From: Burkholderia arboris
GTDB lineage: Bacteria > Pseudomonadota > Gammaproteobacteria > Burkholderiales > Burkholderiaceae
Assembly (NCBI RefSeq): GCF_902499125.1
Contig: NZ_CABVPX010000033.1
Location: 1-64,000, forward strand
Reading direction: 5' to 3'
Length of the DNA: 64,000 nt
Shown here piece after piece: positions 50,406 to 60,066 of this stretch (positions are counted from its first letter, which is position 1; every line of letters begins with the position of its first letter). A program made the position numbers and the translations under genes. A model generated the notes under the pieces. That model saw only the letters and a program-made list of their open reading frames with translations. It did no database searches and was not told where the DNA came from.

Positions 50406-52163
50406 ATGAAGCCTGTCGTCCGTCTCACCGCCTCCGCCACGCGCGCGCTACCGCGCTGGCTGCTGCTCACGCTCTGCCTCGTCTACGCGGCGTTCGGCCT
50501 GTTCGGCCGCGACCCGTGGAAAAACGAGGACGCGGCGGGCTTCGGCGTGATGTGGACGATGGCCAAGGGCGGCTGGCACGACTGGCTGCTGCCGAACCTG
50601 GTCGGCAAGTTCATCACGACCGACGGGCCGCTCGGCTACTGGCTCGGCGCGCTGTCGATCCGCGGCCTCGGCCCGTGGGTCGATGCGAGCAACGCGTCGC
50701 GCGTCGATACGGGCGTGCTGTTCTGCGTCGCGTGCGCATTCGTCTGGTACGCGGCCTACCTGCTCGGCCGGCGTGCCGAGGTCCAGCCGTTCAAATACGC
50801 ATTCGGCGGCGAACCCGAACCGCGCGACTACGGCCGCACGCTCGCCGACGGCGCGCTGCTGGTGCTGGTCGCATGCTTCGGCCTCGCGGAACGCGGCCAT
50901 GAAACGACGCCGCAGCTCGCACAGTTCGCGTGGATCGCGATGCTCGTCTACGGTATCGTGCGCGGCATCGACAAGCCGCTGCAGGGCGCGCTGTGGTGGG
51001 GCGTCGCGATCGGCCTCGTCGGGCTGTCCGGCAACCCCGTGCTGGTCGTCGCGCTGCTCGCCGGCACCGCCGCGCTGTGGCTCGTCACGCCCGAGATGCG
51101 TAACCTGCGCCTGCCGCTGATCGGCGTGCCGCTCGCGGCCGCGATCTTCGCGCTGTGGCCGCTCGCCGCGTTCGTCGCGGCGCCCGACGACGCCGCGTGG
51201 TTCTTCAACCAGTGGATCCACGGCAGCCTGATGCGCTTTTCGGGCCCGCCGACGGCCGTGCTCGGCTACGCGGCGAAGAACCTGCCGCTGTTCACGTGGC
51301 CCGCGTGGCCGCTCGCGATCTGGGCCTGGTGGAGCTGGGCGGGCATGCGTCGCCGCGCGCACATCGCGATTCCGCTGTCGGTTGCCGTGCCGCTGGTCGC
51401 TCTCGTGATCCTGCAGAGCCAGCAGTCGAACCGCATGTACATGCTGCTGATGCCGCCGCTCGCGGTGCTCGCGACGTTCGCGCTGCCGACCCTCAAGCGC
51501 GGCGCGATCAACGCGATCGACTGGTTCGCGGTGCTGAGCTTCACGATCCTCGGCACCTTCGTGTGGCTCGTGTGGCTCGCCTCGCTCACCGGCTTCCCGC
51601 ATCCGCTCGCACGCAACCTCGCGCGCCTCGTGCCCGGCTACGAACCGCATTTCAAGATCCTGTCGTTCATCTGCGCGGTGATCGTCACGGTGTGCTGGTG
51701 CTTTCTCGTGCGCTGGCGCATCTCGCGACAACCGAAGGTACTGTGGCGCAGCGTCGTGCTGTCCGGCGCCGGTACCACGCTGATGTGGGTGCTGCTGATG
51801 ACGCTGTGGCTGCCGATCGTCAACTACGGCCGGACCTATCGCGATGTCGCGCAACAGATCGCCGTCCACCTGCCGTCCGACTACGAGTGCATCTCGCCCG
51901 TGCGGCTCGGCGATGCACAGATTGCGACCTTCGCGTATTTCGGCAACATGCACTTCGATTTCTCCGGCGACTGCGACGTGATCCTGCGCCAGGACCGCGC
52001 CGACTTCGGCGAGCCGAGCGCGATGTCGCAATACGTGTGGCGTCTCGTGTGGGAAGGCCGCCGCGTCGCCGACCGCGACGAGCGCTTCCGCCTGTACGAA
52101 CGCATCGAACGGCCGAAGACGCCCGTCAAGAAGCGCCCGCCGCGCCGCCAGGCGGCCGATTGA
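50406..52163 (+). CDS. GT39-like (ArnT/PMT type) membrane glycosyltransferase
   Basis: A 585-residue polytopic protein with about 12 helices. The first periplasmic loop has the acidic motif GRDPWKNEDAAGF and then TTDGPLGYW, the pattern of ArnT/PMT-type GT-C enzymes that use polyprenyl-phosphate sugars. The C-terminal periplasmic part (about 490-570) contains CISPVRLGDAQIATFAYFG. The end is Arg/Pro-rich. It is 2 bases from the MATE gene. Acceptor (lipid A, protein or glycan) is unknown. Confidence 0.82.
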   Translation: MKPVVRLTASATRALPRWLLLTLCLVYAAFGLFGRDPWKNEDAAGFGVMWTMAKGGWHDWLLPNLVGKFITTDGPLGYWLGALSIRGLGPWVDASNASRVDTGVLFCVACAFVWYAAYLLGRRAEVQPFKYAFGGEPEPRDYGRTLADGALLVLVACFGLAERGHETTPQLAQFAWIAMLVYGIVRGIDKPLQGALWWGVAIGLVGLSGNPVLVVALLAGTAALWLVTPEMRNLRLPLIGVPLAAAIFALWPLAAFVAAPDDAAWFFNQWIHGSLMRFSGPPTAVLGYAAKNLPLFTWPAWPLAIWAWWSWAGMRRRAHIAIPLSVAVPLVALVILQSQQSNRMYMLLMPPLAVLATFALPTLKRGAINAIDWFAVLSFTILGTFVWLVWLASLTGFPHPLARNLARLVPGYEPHFKILSFICAVIVTVCWCFLVRWRISRQPKVLWRSVVLSGAGTTLMWVLLMTLWLPIVNYGRTYRDVAQQIAVHLPSDYECISPVRLGDAQIATFAYFGNMHFDFSGDCDVILRQDRADFGEPSAMSQYVWRLVWEGRRVADRDERFRLYERIERPKTPVKKRPPRRQAAD

Positions 52164-52165
52164 CG

Positions 52166-53521
52166 ATGTTCGGCGACATCCGCCGGATCGTCGGTCTCGC
52201 GTGGCCGGTGCTCGTCGGCCAGCTCGCGATCATCGCGTTCGGCGTGATCGACACCGCAATGGTCGGCCGCTATTCGGCCGTCGACCTCGCCGCGCTGGGG
52301 CTCGGCTCGTCGATCTACGTCTCGATCTATATCGGCCTGACGGGCATCCTGTCCGCGCTGCAGCCGATCACCGGGCAGCTGTACGGCGCGCGGCGCTACG
52401 CCGAAATCGGCGAGGAAGTACGCCAGGCACTGTGGCTCGCGCTGCTGCTCGCGATTCCCGGCTTCCTGTTGCTGCATTTTCCGGAGCCGCTGCTGCGCGT
52501 CGCGCACGCGCCTGCCGCCCTGCACGACCGCACCGTCGACTACCTGCGCATCCTGTCGTACGGGCTGCCCGCCAGCCTCGTCTTCCGCATCTACAACGCG
52601 CTGACCAACGCGGCCGGCAAGCCGCGGCTCGCGATGATCCTGCAGATCGGCGCACTGCTGCTCAAGTTTCCGCTCAACGTCTGGTTCATCTTCGGCGGGC
52701 TCGGCGTCCCGGCCCTCGGCGGCCCCGGCTGCGGGCTCGCGAGCACACTGATCAACTGGGGGCTCGCGCTGATCGGCTATACGCTGCTCGCGAAGCTCGA
52801 CGTGTTCGCGCCGCTCGCCATCTTCTCGCGCTTCTGCTGGCCCGTCTGGGCGCGCCAGAAGGCGATCCTGAAACTCGGGTTGCCGATGGGCCTGTCGTAC
52901 CTGATCGAGGTCACGTCCTATACCTGCATGGCGCTGTTCATCGCGCAGTTCGGCACGACGACGCTCGCCGGCCACCAGATCGCCGGCAACATCGGTGCGG
53001 TGCTGTACATGACACCGCTGTCGATCGGCGTGGCGGCGTCGACGCTGGTCGCGCGCGCGCTCGGCGCCGGACGTCCCGAAGAAGCCCGGCTGCTCGGCCG
53101 GCACAGCGTGATGTTCGCGTGCGGCGTGGCCGCCGCCTACGGCGTGCTCGTCTTCACGTTGCGCCCGCTGATCATCGGCGGCTATACGCCGAACCCGGCC
53201 GTCGCCGCGGCCGCGATGCCGCTCGTCGCGATCGTCGCGTGCTACCACGTCTTCGATGCGCTGCAGGTCACGTCGGCGTTCGTGCTGCGCGCGTACAAGG
53301 TGGCGGTCGTGCCGACCGTGATCTATGCGGTCGCGCTGTGGGGCGTCGGCCTCAGCGGCGGCTACGTGCTCGGCTTCGACGTCGGCGGCATCGCACCCGC
53401 GTGGCTGACGGGCGCACGCGGCTTCTGGTTCGCGAACACGGTCAGCCTGATGCTCGCGGGTGCAGGGCTCGTGCTGTACCTGCGCCACATCAGCCGCGCG
53501 CACGTCACCGCCCCTGCCTGA
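52166..53521 (+). CDS. MATE-family efflux transporter
   Basis: A 451-residue transporter with 12 predicted helices in two related halves. Family stretches include WPVLVGQLAIIAFGVIDTAMVGRYS at the N-terminus (key: VIDTAMVGRYS) and FGTTTLAGHQIAGNIG in the second half. It starts 2 bases after the membrane glycosyltransferase stop, so the two are co-transcribed. Its substrate is unknown; MATE proteins export cationic drugs or, in the MOP superfamily, lipid-linked glycans, which the neighbour makes conceivable. Confidence 0.88.
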   Translation: MFGDIRRIVGLAWPVLVGQLAIIAFGVIDTAMVGRYSAVDLAALGLGSSIYVSIYIGLTGILSALQPITGQLYGARRYAEIGEEVRQALWLALLLAIPGFLLLHFPEPLLRVAHAPAALHDRTVDYLRILSYGLPASLVFRIYNALTNAAGKPRLAMILQIGALLLKFPLNVWFIFGGLGVPALGGPGCGLASTLINWGLALIGYTLLAKLDVFAPLAIFSRFCWPVWARQKAILKLGLPMGLSYLIEVTSYTCMALFIAQFGTTTLAGHQIAGNIGAVLYMTPLSIGVAASTLVARALGAGRPEEARLLGRHSVMFACGVAAAYGVLVFTLRPLIIGGYTPNPAVAAAAMPLVAIVACYHVFDALQVTSAFVLRAYKVAVVPTVIYAVALWGVGLSGGYVLGFDVGGIAPAWLTGARGFWFANTVSLMLAGAGLVLYLRHISRAHVTAPA

Positions 53522-53532
53522 CACGCCACCCG

Positions 53533-54498
53533 CTACGCGTTCTCCAGCACGTCGGCCGCGTGATATGACGACCGCACGAGCGGGCCGGCAACGACTTCCC
53601 TGAAACCCAGCGCAAGCGCTTCGTCGCGCCACGCAGCGAACGCGTCCGGGCTCACGTAGCGCCGCACCGGCAGATGGTGTTCCGACGGCGCGAGATACTG
53701 GCCGAGCGTCAGCACGTCGACGTCGTGCACGCGCAGGTCGCGCAGCGTGTCGCGCACTTCGTCGTCACGCTCGCCGAGCCCGAGCATCAGCCCCGATTTC
53801 GTCACCAGTGCCGGCCGCGCAGCCTTCGCCTGCGCGAGCAATTCAAGCGAGCCGCGATAGTCGGCACCCGGTCGCGCCGCGCGATACAGCGACGGCACCG
53901 TCTCGATGTTGTGGTTGAACACGTCCGGCCAGGCTGTCGACAGCGCATCGAGCGCACGCGTCACGCGGCCGCGGAAGTCCGGCGTCAGCACTTCGACGCC
54001 GATGCCCGGCACGCTCGCGCGCACCGCCGCGATGCATGCGGCGAAATGCGCGGCGCCGCCGTCGCGCAGGTCGTCGCGGTCGACCGACGTGATCACGACG
54101 TAGCGCAACCCGAGCGCCGCCGCCGCGTCGGCCAGCCGCGCGGGTTCATCGGGATCGAGCGGATCGGGGCGGCCGTGCGCAACATCGCAGAACGGGCAGC
54201 GCCGCGTGCACAGCCCGCCCATGATCATGAAGGTCGCGGTGCGCTGCGCGAAGCATTCGCCGATGTTCGGGCACATCGCCTCCTCGCAGACGGAATGCAG
54301 CCGATGGTCGCGCAGCACGGCGGCCATGTCGGCCACCGCCGCGCTCATCATCGGCCGTGCGCGCAGCCACGGCGGCTTCGGCAACACCGTGCCGGCCGCG
54401 GGCTCGACGCGCACCGGGATGCGCGCAAGCTTGTCGCGGCTTCGCGCGCCCGGCTGGCCGAGCGCCGTGAGGCTGGGTCGTTCGAGCGCGGCGGCCAT
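53533..54498 (-). CDS. lipA: lipoyl synthase of the acetoin cluster
   Basis: Radical-SAM enzyme of 321 residues that inserts sulphur into octanoyl groups. Auxiliary cluster cysteines C71, C76 and C82 ([12 protein letters not shown]) and SAM cluster cysteines C97, C101 and C104 (CTRRCPFC) are complete. The C-terminal VRSSYHA fits the RSSY motif. It starts 2 bases after acoC. A second housekeeping lipA probably exists elsewhere; this copy appears dedicated to AcoC. Confidence 0.93.
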   Translation of the reverse strand: MAAALERPSLTALGQPGARSRDKLARIPVRVEPAAGTVLPKPPWLRARPMMSAAVADMAAVLRDHRLHSVCEEAMCPNIGECFAQRTATFMIMGGLCTRRCPFCDVAHGRPDPLDPDEPARLADAAAALGLRYVVITSVDRDDLRDGGAAHFAACIAAVRASVPGIGVEVLTPDFRGRVTRALDALSTAWPDVFNHNIETVPSLYRAARPGADYRGSLELLAQAKAARPALVTKSGLMLGLGERDDEVRDTLRDLRVHDVDVLTLGQYLAPSEHHLPVRRYVSPDAFAAWRDEALALGFREVVAGPLVRSSYHAADVLENA

Positions 54499-54500
54499 CG

Positions 54501-55616
54501 TCAGTCTCCGAGAAACGCGACGATCAGGCGGTTCACATCGGCAGCCGCCTCCATCTGCACCATGTGGCCGCTGCCGGCGATCACTTCGGCGCGCACGCCG
54601 CCCGGCAAGCCCTGCGCATGCTGCGCGGGAATCACCTGGTCGCGCTCCCCCCAGATCACGAGCGTGCGCGGCGCAAGTGTCGCGAGCCCGTCGCGGAACA
54701 CGCGCCGCTGTGCGGCGCCGTCGAACGCGGCGTTCGCGATCTTCTCCAGCGCGGCCTGCACGCCTTCGAGCCGCTTGTACTTGACGAGATCCTCGACGAG
54801 CTGCCGCGTCACCAGCGCGTTGTCGGCGAACAGCGCGCCGAGGTGCGGCTTCAGCGTGTTGCGGCTGTTGCCGGCGACGAAACCGTCGATGTAAGCACGG
54901 TTGATGTCGGTGCCGAGCCCCGCGCTTGCGATCAGCGTCAGCGACGCGACGCGTTGCGGTGCGCGCTCGGCCGCCGCCATCGCGACCGCGCCGCCCATCG
55001 AATGGCCGATCAGGTGCGCGCGCTCGATGTGCTGCGCGTCGAGCAACGCGAGCACCGCGTCGGCGAGTTCGTCGAGGCTGCCGGTGTCGACGGCCTTGCC
55101 CGACTCGCCATGCCCGGGCAGGTCGAGCGCCCACACCGGCCGGTGCGCGGCGAGATCCGCGTGATTGAACAGCCAGTTGTTCAGGTCGCCGCCGAAGCCG
55201 TGGATCAGCACGGCCGGCGTGCCCGTCCCGTCGCCGAGCTTCAGGAAGCGCACGGTGCGGCCGCCGATCTGCGCCTTCTCGGGCTGCGGGCCGGCTGCTT
55301 CGTCGGCAGCCGCGCTCGGTACGAAATCGCGCTGGAAATCGGCGATCGCCGCATCGATGTCGGCATCGCTCGCCTCGGCCGCCGCGACGACCCCGAGCAG
55401 CGCGCCGACCGGCAGCGTCTCGCCCTCCTGCGCGACCTGCCGGCGCAGCGTGCCGTCGAATGCGCATTCGACGCCCGACGAGATCTTGTCGGTCTCGACG
55501 TCGAGCACCTCATCGCCCTTCGTCACGCGTTCGCCGAGCGCCTTCAGCCAGCCGTTGACCTGCCCCTGCTCCATCGACAGCCCCCACTTGGGCATCGTGA
55601 TCATGTGAATCGACAT
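54501..55616 (-). CDS. acoC: acetoin dehydrogenase E2 component (lipoyl-alpha/beta hydrolase)
   Basis: A 371-residue two-domain protein. The N-terminal lipoyl domain carries Lys44 in ETDKI. An Ala-rich linker follows, then an alpha/beta hydrolase domain (about 118-371) with nucleophile Ser206 in GHSMGG, an Asp region WGERDQVIP and His in GSGHMVQ. This replaces the usual CHAT acyltransferase domain and matches AcoC of Ralstonia. It accepts the acetyl group from AcoAB. It lies 4 bases after acoB. Confidence 0.94.
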   Translation of the reverse strand: MSIHMITMPKWGLSMEQGQVNGWLKALGERVTKGDEVLDVETDKISSGVECAFDGTLRRQVAQEGETLPVGALLGVVAAAEASDADIDAAIADFQRDFVPSAAADEAAGPQPEKAQIGGRTVRFLKLGDGTGTPAVLIHGFGGDLNNWLFNHADLAAHRPVWALDLPGHGESGKAVDTGSLDELADAVLALLDAQHIERAHLIGHSMGGAVAMAAAERAPQRVASLTLIASAGLGTDINRAYIDGFVAGNSRNTLKPHLGALFADNALVTRQLVEDLVKYKRLEGVQAALEKIANAAFDGAAQRRVFRDGLATLAPRTLVIWGERDQVIPAQHAQGLPGGVRAEVIAGSGHMVQMEAAADVNRLIVAFLGD

Positions 55617-55620
55617 CGTG

Positions 55621-56625
55621 TCAGCTCCTCGTCTTCAGGACCGCCTGCGCAATCGCATCGGCGGTCGGGATGTACAGGTCTTCCAGCACGCTCGCGAACG
55701 GCGCGGGCGTATGCGGCGCGGTGACGAGCTCGATCGGCGCCTTCAGCGAATGGAACGCGCGCTGCGCGACGAGCGCGGCGATGTCGGTCGCGATCGAGCA
55801 GCGCGGGTTCGCCTCGTCGACGACCACCACGCGCCCGGTGCGCTCCGCGCTTTCGAGGATCGTTTCCTCGTCGAGCGGCGACGTCGTGCGCAGGTCGATC
55901 ACGTCGCACTGGATGCCGTCCTTCGCGAGCTTCGCGGCCGCATCCGTCGCGAGATGCACCATCCGGCCGTACGTGACGATCGTCACGTCGTCGCCTTCGC
56001 GCACCACGTTCGCCTCGCCGAACGGAATCGCATAGGACTCCTCCGGTACGTCGCCTTCGCGCGTATAGAGCAGCTTGTGTTCGAGAAAGATCACGGGATC
56101 GTTGTCGCGGATCGCCTGGATCAGCAGCCCCTTCGCGTCGTACGGCGTCGACGGGCACACGACCTTCAGCCCCGGAATGTGCGTGAACAGCGACGTCAGC
56201 ATCTGCGAGTGCTGCGCGGCCGCGCGCAAACCCGCGCCGTACATCGCGCGGATCACGACCGGCGTCACGGCCTTGCCGCCGAACATGTAGCGGAATTTCG
56301 CGGCCTGGTTGAAGATCTGGTCGAAGCACACGCCCATGAAATCGATGAACATCAGCTCCGCGACGGGCCGCATCCCGCACGCGGCCGCGCCGACCGCCGC
56401 GCCGATGTAGCCGCCCTCCGACAGCGGCGTATCGAGCACGCGGCCCGGAAACTTGTGGAACAGCCCCTTCGTCACGCCGAGCACGCCGCCCCATGCGTCG
56501 TCCTCGCCCGGCGCGCCCGCGCCGCCCGCGTTGTCCTCGCCCATCACGATCACGCTGTCGTCGCGCGCCATTTCCTGCGCGAGCGCTTCGTTGATCGCCT
56601 GCGAATAAGTGATCTTCCTTGCCAT
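55621..56625 (-). CDS. acoB: acetoin dehydrogenase E1 subunit beta
   Basis: A 334-residue transketolase-like beta subunit. The start MARKITYSQAINEALAQEM, the stretch VMGEDNAGGAGAPGEDD and the C-terminal VVVVDEANPRCSIATDIAAL are typical. It pairs with AcoA to bind thiamine diphosphate and cleave acetoin. It lies 54 bases downstream of acoA. Confidence 0.95.
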   Translation of the reverse strand: MARKITYSQAINEALAQEMARDDSVIVMGEDNAGGAGAPGEDDAWGGVLGVTKGLFHKFPGRVLDTPLSEGGYIGAAVGAAACGMRPVAELMFIDFMGVCFDQIFNQAAKFRYMFGGKAVTPVVIRAMYGAGLRAAAQHSQMLTSLFTHIPGLKVVCPSTPYDAKGLLIQAIRDNDPVIFLEHKLLYTREGDVPEESYAIPFGEANVVREGDDVTIVTYGRMVHLATDAAAKLAKDGIQCDVIDLRTTSPLDEETILESAERTGRVVVVDEANPRCSIATDIAALVAQRAFHSLKAPIELVTAPHTPAPFASVLEDLYIPTADAIAQAVLKTRS

Positions 56626-56679
56626 GTCTGTCTCCTGGAATGTTCGGTTCGCCGTGCCGGCTGCGGTGTCAGGCCGCGC

Positions 56680-57663
56680 TCACGGATACGACACGTAGAC
56701 GTCGGTCAGCAGGTCGGCGGCATCCGGCACCGGCGCGGCCTTCGCCTGCGCGACCGCGTCGTCGATCAGCGCCTTCACCTGTGCATCGACCGCGCGCAGG
56801 TCGGCCGTCGTCAGCGCTTCGGCGCGCACGACGCGCGTCTCGAAGTGCTTCAGGCAGTCCTTCTCGTCGCGCAGCTTCTGCACCTCGCCCGGCGCGCGGT
56901 AGGTTTGCGCATCGCCTTCGAAGTGGCCGAAGTAGCGCGTGAACTTCACCTCGACGAGCGTCGGGCCGCCGCCGTTGCGCGCGCGCTCGACGGCTTCGCC
57001 GAGCGCTTCGTGCACCGCGAAGAAATCGAAGCCGTCGACGATCACGCCCGGCATCCCGAACCCGTTCGCGCGATCGGCGATGTTGTCGGTCGCGACCGAC
57101 CAGCTCGACGACGTCGCTTCCGCATAGCCGTTGTTTTCGGCGACGAAGATCGCGGGGAGCCGCCACACCGACGCCAGGTTCATCGATTCGAAGATCACGC
57201 CCTGGTTCGACGCGCCGTCGCCGAAGAAGCACACGCCGACGCCGCCCGTCTTCTTGTGTTTCGCCGCGAGCGCCGCGCCGCACACGAGCGGGCCGCCCGC
57301 GCCGACGATCCCGTTCGCGCCGAGCATCCCCATCGACAGGTCGGCGATGTGCATCGAGCCGCCCTTGCCGTGGCAAACGCCCGTCTTCTTGCCGTAGATC
57401 TCGGCCATCATCCCGTGCACGTCGACGCCCTTTGCAATGCAATGGCCGTGGCCGCGGTGCGTGGTGGCCACGTAGTCGTCGAGGCCGAGGTGCAGGATCG
57501 TGCCGACTGCGGACGCCTCCTCGCCGGCATACAGGTGAACGAAGCCGGGAATCTCGCCGGTCGCGAATTCGACGTGCAGGCGTTCCTCGAATTCGCGGAT
57601 CGTGCGCATCAGCCGGTAGGCGTCCAGCAGCTTGTCCCTGCTGAGCTGTGTCGAAGCGGTCAT
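56680..57663 (-). CDS. acoA: acetoin dehydrogenase E1 subunit alpha
   Basis: A 327-residue thiamine-diphosphate-dependent dehydrogenase. The TPP motif runs from GDGASNQG (about 148) to ENNGY (about 176). GHGHCIAKG and GGSMHIADL are also conserved. An open frame upstream to 57939 has no family similarity; ATG 57663 with a GGAGAC site is the start. Confidence 0.95.
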   Translation of the reverse strand: MTASTQLSRDKLLDAYRLMRTIREFEERLHVEFATGEIPGFVHLYAGEEASAVGTILHLGLDDYVATTHRGHGHCIAKGVDVHGMMAEIYGKKTGVCHGKGGSMHIADLSMGMLGANGIVGAGGPLVCGAALAAKHKKTGGVGVCFFGDGASNQGVIFESMNLASVWRLPAIFVAENNGYAEATSSSWSVATDNIADRANGFGMPGVIVDGFDFFAVHEALGEAVERARNGGGPTLVEVKFTRYFGHFEGDAQTYRAPGEVQKLRDEKDCLKHFETRVVRAEALTTADLRAVDAQVKALIDDAVAQAKAAPVPDAADLLTDVYVSYP

Positions 57664-57740
57664 GTATGTCTCCTGGGTAGGTCTGACTGCGAATGCCGCC
57701 GAGGCGGTGCCACGGCGACGGATTACACGGCCGGCGGCCG

Positions 57741-58517
57741 TCAGTGGAACGTGAAGCCGCCGTCGACGTTCACGGCCTGGCCCGTCACGTTGTCCATCGT
57801 CGCGAAGAACAGCGCGAGCCGGCCCATGTCCTCGGGCGTCTGCGCGCGACCCTGCGGGATCAACGCCAACTGGTGCCGCTGCCACGACGCTTCGACCGTT
57901 TCGCCGTCGGTCTTCCATTCGTCGGACAGCCGGTCCCACATGTAGGTACGGACGATGCCGGGGCAGATCGCGTTGACGGTCACGCCATCGCGCGCGAGCT
58001 CCTTCGCGAGCGCGTTCGTGAAGCCGACGACCGCGAATTTCGATGCGCTGTAGTGCGCGAGATCCGGGAAGCCTTCCTTGCCGGCGATCGACGCGACGTT
58101 GATGATCCGGCCACGCCCCTGCGCCTTCAGATGCGCGAGCGCCGCACGGCAGCCGAGGAACGTGCCCTTCGCATTCACGTCCATCACGAAATCCCAGTCG
58201 CGCTCGGTCAGTTCGGCAACCGGATGAATGCTGATCACGCCCGCGCAGTTCACGAGGATGTCGAGCCCGCCGAGTTCGGCGAGTGCCTGTGCAACCATTG
58301 CCTCGACCTGGGCGGCCTGCGTCACGTCGACCTTCGCCACCGCCGCCCGGCGGCCCAGTGTGCGCACCTCGCGCGCGGTGGCGTCGAGCGCGTCGTCGAG
58401 CAGGTCGGCCAGCAGGATGTCGGCGCCTGCGCCGGCAAGCGTCAGCGCAATGCCGCGGCCGATGCCGCGTGCGCCGCCGGTGACGATGGCGACCTGTCCT
58501 TCGAGTGGGGCTGTCAT
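57741..58517 (-). CDS. short-chain dehydrogenase of the acetoin cluster
   Basis: A 258-residue classical SDR: TGGARGIG (13-20), NCAG (90-93), Ser143 and Y156-S-A-S-K160. The C-terminal GQAVNVDGGFTFH is typical. Position between acoX and acoA suggests an acetoin or 2,3-butanediol dehydrogenase feeding the pathway. The family is certain, the substrate inferred. ATG 58517 is preceded by GGAGACATT. Confidence 0.9.
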   Translation of the reverse strand: MTAPLEGQVAIVTGGARGIGRGIALTLAGAGADILLADLLDDALDATAREVRTLGRRAAVAKVDVTQAAQVEAMVAQALAELGGLDILVNCAGVISIHPVAELTERDWDFVMDVNAKGTFLGCRAALAHLKAQGRGRIINVASIAGKEGFPDLAHYSASKFAVVGFTNALAKELARDGVTVNAICPGIVRTYMWDRLSDEWKTDGETVEASWQRHQLALIPQGRAQTPEDMGRLALFFATMDNVTGQAVNVDGGFTFH

Positions 58518-58575
58518 GGCAATGTCTCCTTGACGATCGTTATGGATGACGAAATGCTGTGCGCAAACCGGATGT

Positions 58576-59634
58576 TCAGTCGTGCCACGCGCCGGCGTCG
58601 CGCAGCAATTGCCGCGAAGACGCGTAGCGCAACGTGCGGCCGACATCGACCGTCAGCGGCCCGCGCCAGTCGAGCGAAATCTCGTAATGGTCGCCGCGCG
58701 CCACCTCGATCTCGCGCTCGCCGTCGAACGCGAGCGTGCCGCGTTCGAACGGAATCGCCTGCCACGTGCCCGGTTCGAGCCGCTCGCAACTGCGCATCAC
58801 GACGCGATCGACACGCCCCGGCGCGATCGGCGCGACGAGCGGCGTGCCGGCCGTCTTGCCGGTTTCCGCAAAGCGCATCGCGAGCCCGTGCGGCGCGCTG
58901 CGCTCGAGCGGCGCCCACGCGCCGCCGAGGGCGGACAGGCCGATACCGTCCGGCTCCGCGAACGTCAGGTAGAGCGAATCGATGTCGTCGGATCCGGAGA
59001 TCGCGCGCGCGCCGATGAAGCGCTGCCGCGCGGCGCACACGTCGACGAGCGCGATTTCCTCGCGCCCCGGCTGCGCGCCCGCCACGCAGCGCACGACGAG
59101 CCGCTTGTTGCGCACGAATGCAACTTCGGCCGGCACGGCGCCGGTCGCGGCAAGCCCTGCCGCGACGCCGGCGACGGTCGCCTCGCGATGTTCGGGAAAC
59201 GCGTTGTTGGTGCCGGTGGACAGCGCGACGAGCGGCGTCGCGCCGCAATGCGCGGCCACCGCGCGATGGGTGCCGTCGCCGCCGAGCACGACGAGCAGCG
59301 CGACTTCCATCCGGTGCAGGTACGCGGCGCCGGCTTGCGTGTCGGCGACGGAATCGGTAATCGGCAGGTCGACGAATTCGACCTCGGGCCAGCGTTCGTG
59401 CGGCGCGACCGCGCGATGCGTATCGATCGCGCGCAGCAGCAGCGTCGCGATGCCCGTACGGTCGCGCAGCGTCAGCACGCGCTCGACGCCCATCGCGCCG
59501 AGGCCGGCCAGCAGGCGCACGATCATGTTCGCCTTCTCGGCCGTCGGAAACACGGAGGCATGCGTCGTGAGGCGGCGGATGTCGCGCCCCGATGCGGGGT
59601 TCGCGATCACGCCGACGGTAACGGGCGTCGTCAC
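58576..59634 (-). CDS. acoX: AcoX-like ATP-NAD kinase-fold protein
   Basis: A 352-residue protein with the NAD-kinase fold. The motif GGDGTHRAV (about residue 105) and STGTNNAFP follow the NAD-kinase pattern. AcoX is encoded in acetoin operons but its biochemical role is not established. The chosen start is GTG at 59634 with GGAG 8 bases upstream; the preceding open frame is basic and lacks family similarity. It is the first gene after the sigma-54 promoter. Confidence 0.85.
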   Translation of the reverse strand: MTTPVTVGVIANPASGRDIRRLTTHASVFPTAEKANMIVRLLAGLGAMGVERVLTLRDRTGIATLLLRAIDTHRAVAPHERWPEVEFVDLPITDSVADTQAGAAYLHRMEVALLVVLGGDGTHRAVAAHCGATPLVALSTGTNNAFPEHREATVAGVAAGLAATGAVPAEVAFVRNKRLVVRCVAGAQPGREEIALVDVCAARQRFIGARAISGSDDIDSLYLTFAEPDGIGLSALGGAWAPLERSAPHGLAMRFAETGKTAGTPLVAPIAPGRVDRVVMRSCERLEPGTWQAIPFERGTLAFDGEREIEVARGDHYEISLDWRGPLTVDVGRTLRYASSRQLLRDAGAWHD

Positions 59635-59772
59635 GGGTTCGTCTCCATCCAGTTGGCCGGGCCGGCATCGGCGCATCGGCGCTTCGTCCAGCCCTGCCGG
59701 TTTCGTCCGCTGCCATCGACGGGCAGCGGATCGTCGTCGCCAACGCGACCGCATCGGCTTGCCCGTGATCTC

Positions 59773-59788
59773 TGCAAGCGGCGTGCCA
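59773..59788 (-). promoter_or_regulatory. sigma-54 (-24/-12) promoter of the aco operon
   Basis: TGGCACGCCGCTTGCA on the minus strand matches TGGCACG-N4-TTGCA exactly, with the GG and GC elements correctly spaced. The start would be near 59762, giving a leader of about 128 nt before acoX. The next gene in the other direction encodes a sigma-54 activator. Confidence 0.88.
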
Positions 59789-59896
59789 TCGTCACTGCGG
59801 TGACCGTGAAACCCGCGCACACGCTGGCGCGGCGGGCTGACGCGTGTTCAGGATGCGCGGCTGCGACGATGCGGCACCTCGCGAAACCATCCCTGC

Positions 59897-59903
59897 GTCT
59901 CAC
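59897..59903 (+). promoter_or_regulatory. GTCTCAC half-site
   Basis: A single GTCTCAC, the half-site of the palindrome at 60067-60084, about 135 bases upstream of the predicted aco start. Confidence 0.35.
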
Positions 59904-60034
59904 GCTGTCGATGCGACGACGCGATGGCCGCGGCACCTGTGCATGCGCGCCGCGCCGCCCGCAAAACCGGCGTTCACGCGGCGCGGCGCGCGTCACGGCA
60001 GGCCCGACGACCGCCGCGCGCCACGCATGCGGAC

Positions 60035-60052
60035 GTCTCAACCGCGCGAGAC
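60035..60052. promoter_or_regulatory. GTCTC-N8-GAGAC inverted repeat
   Basis: An inverted repeat whose arms match the core of the palindrome at 60067-60084 in the opposite arrangement. A candidate AcoR site. Confidence 0.45.
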
Positions 60053-60066
60053 ACGGCGAGATGCCG

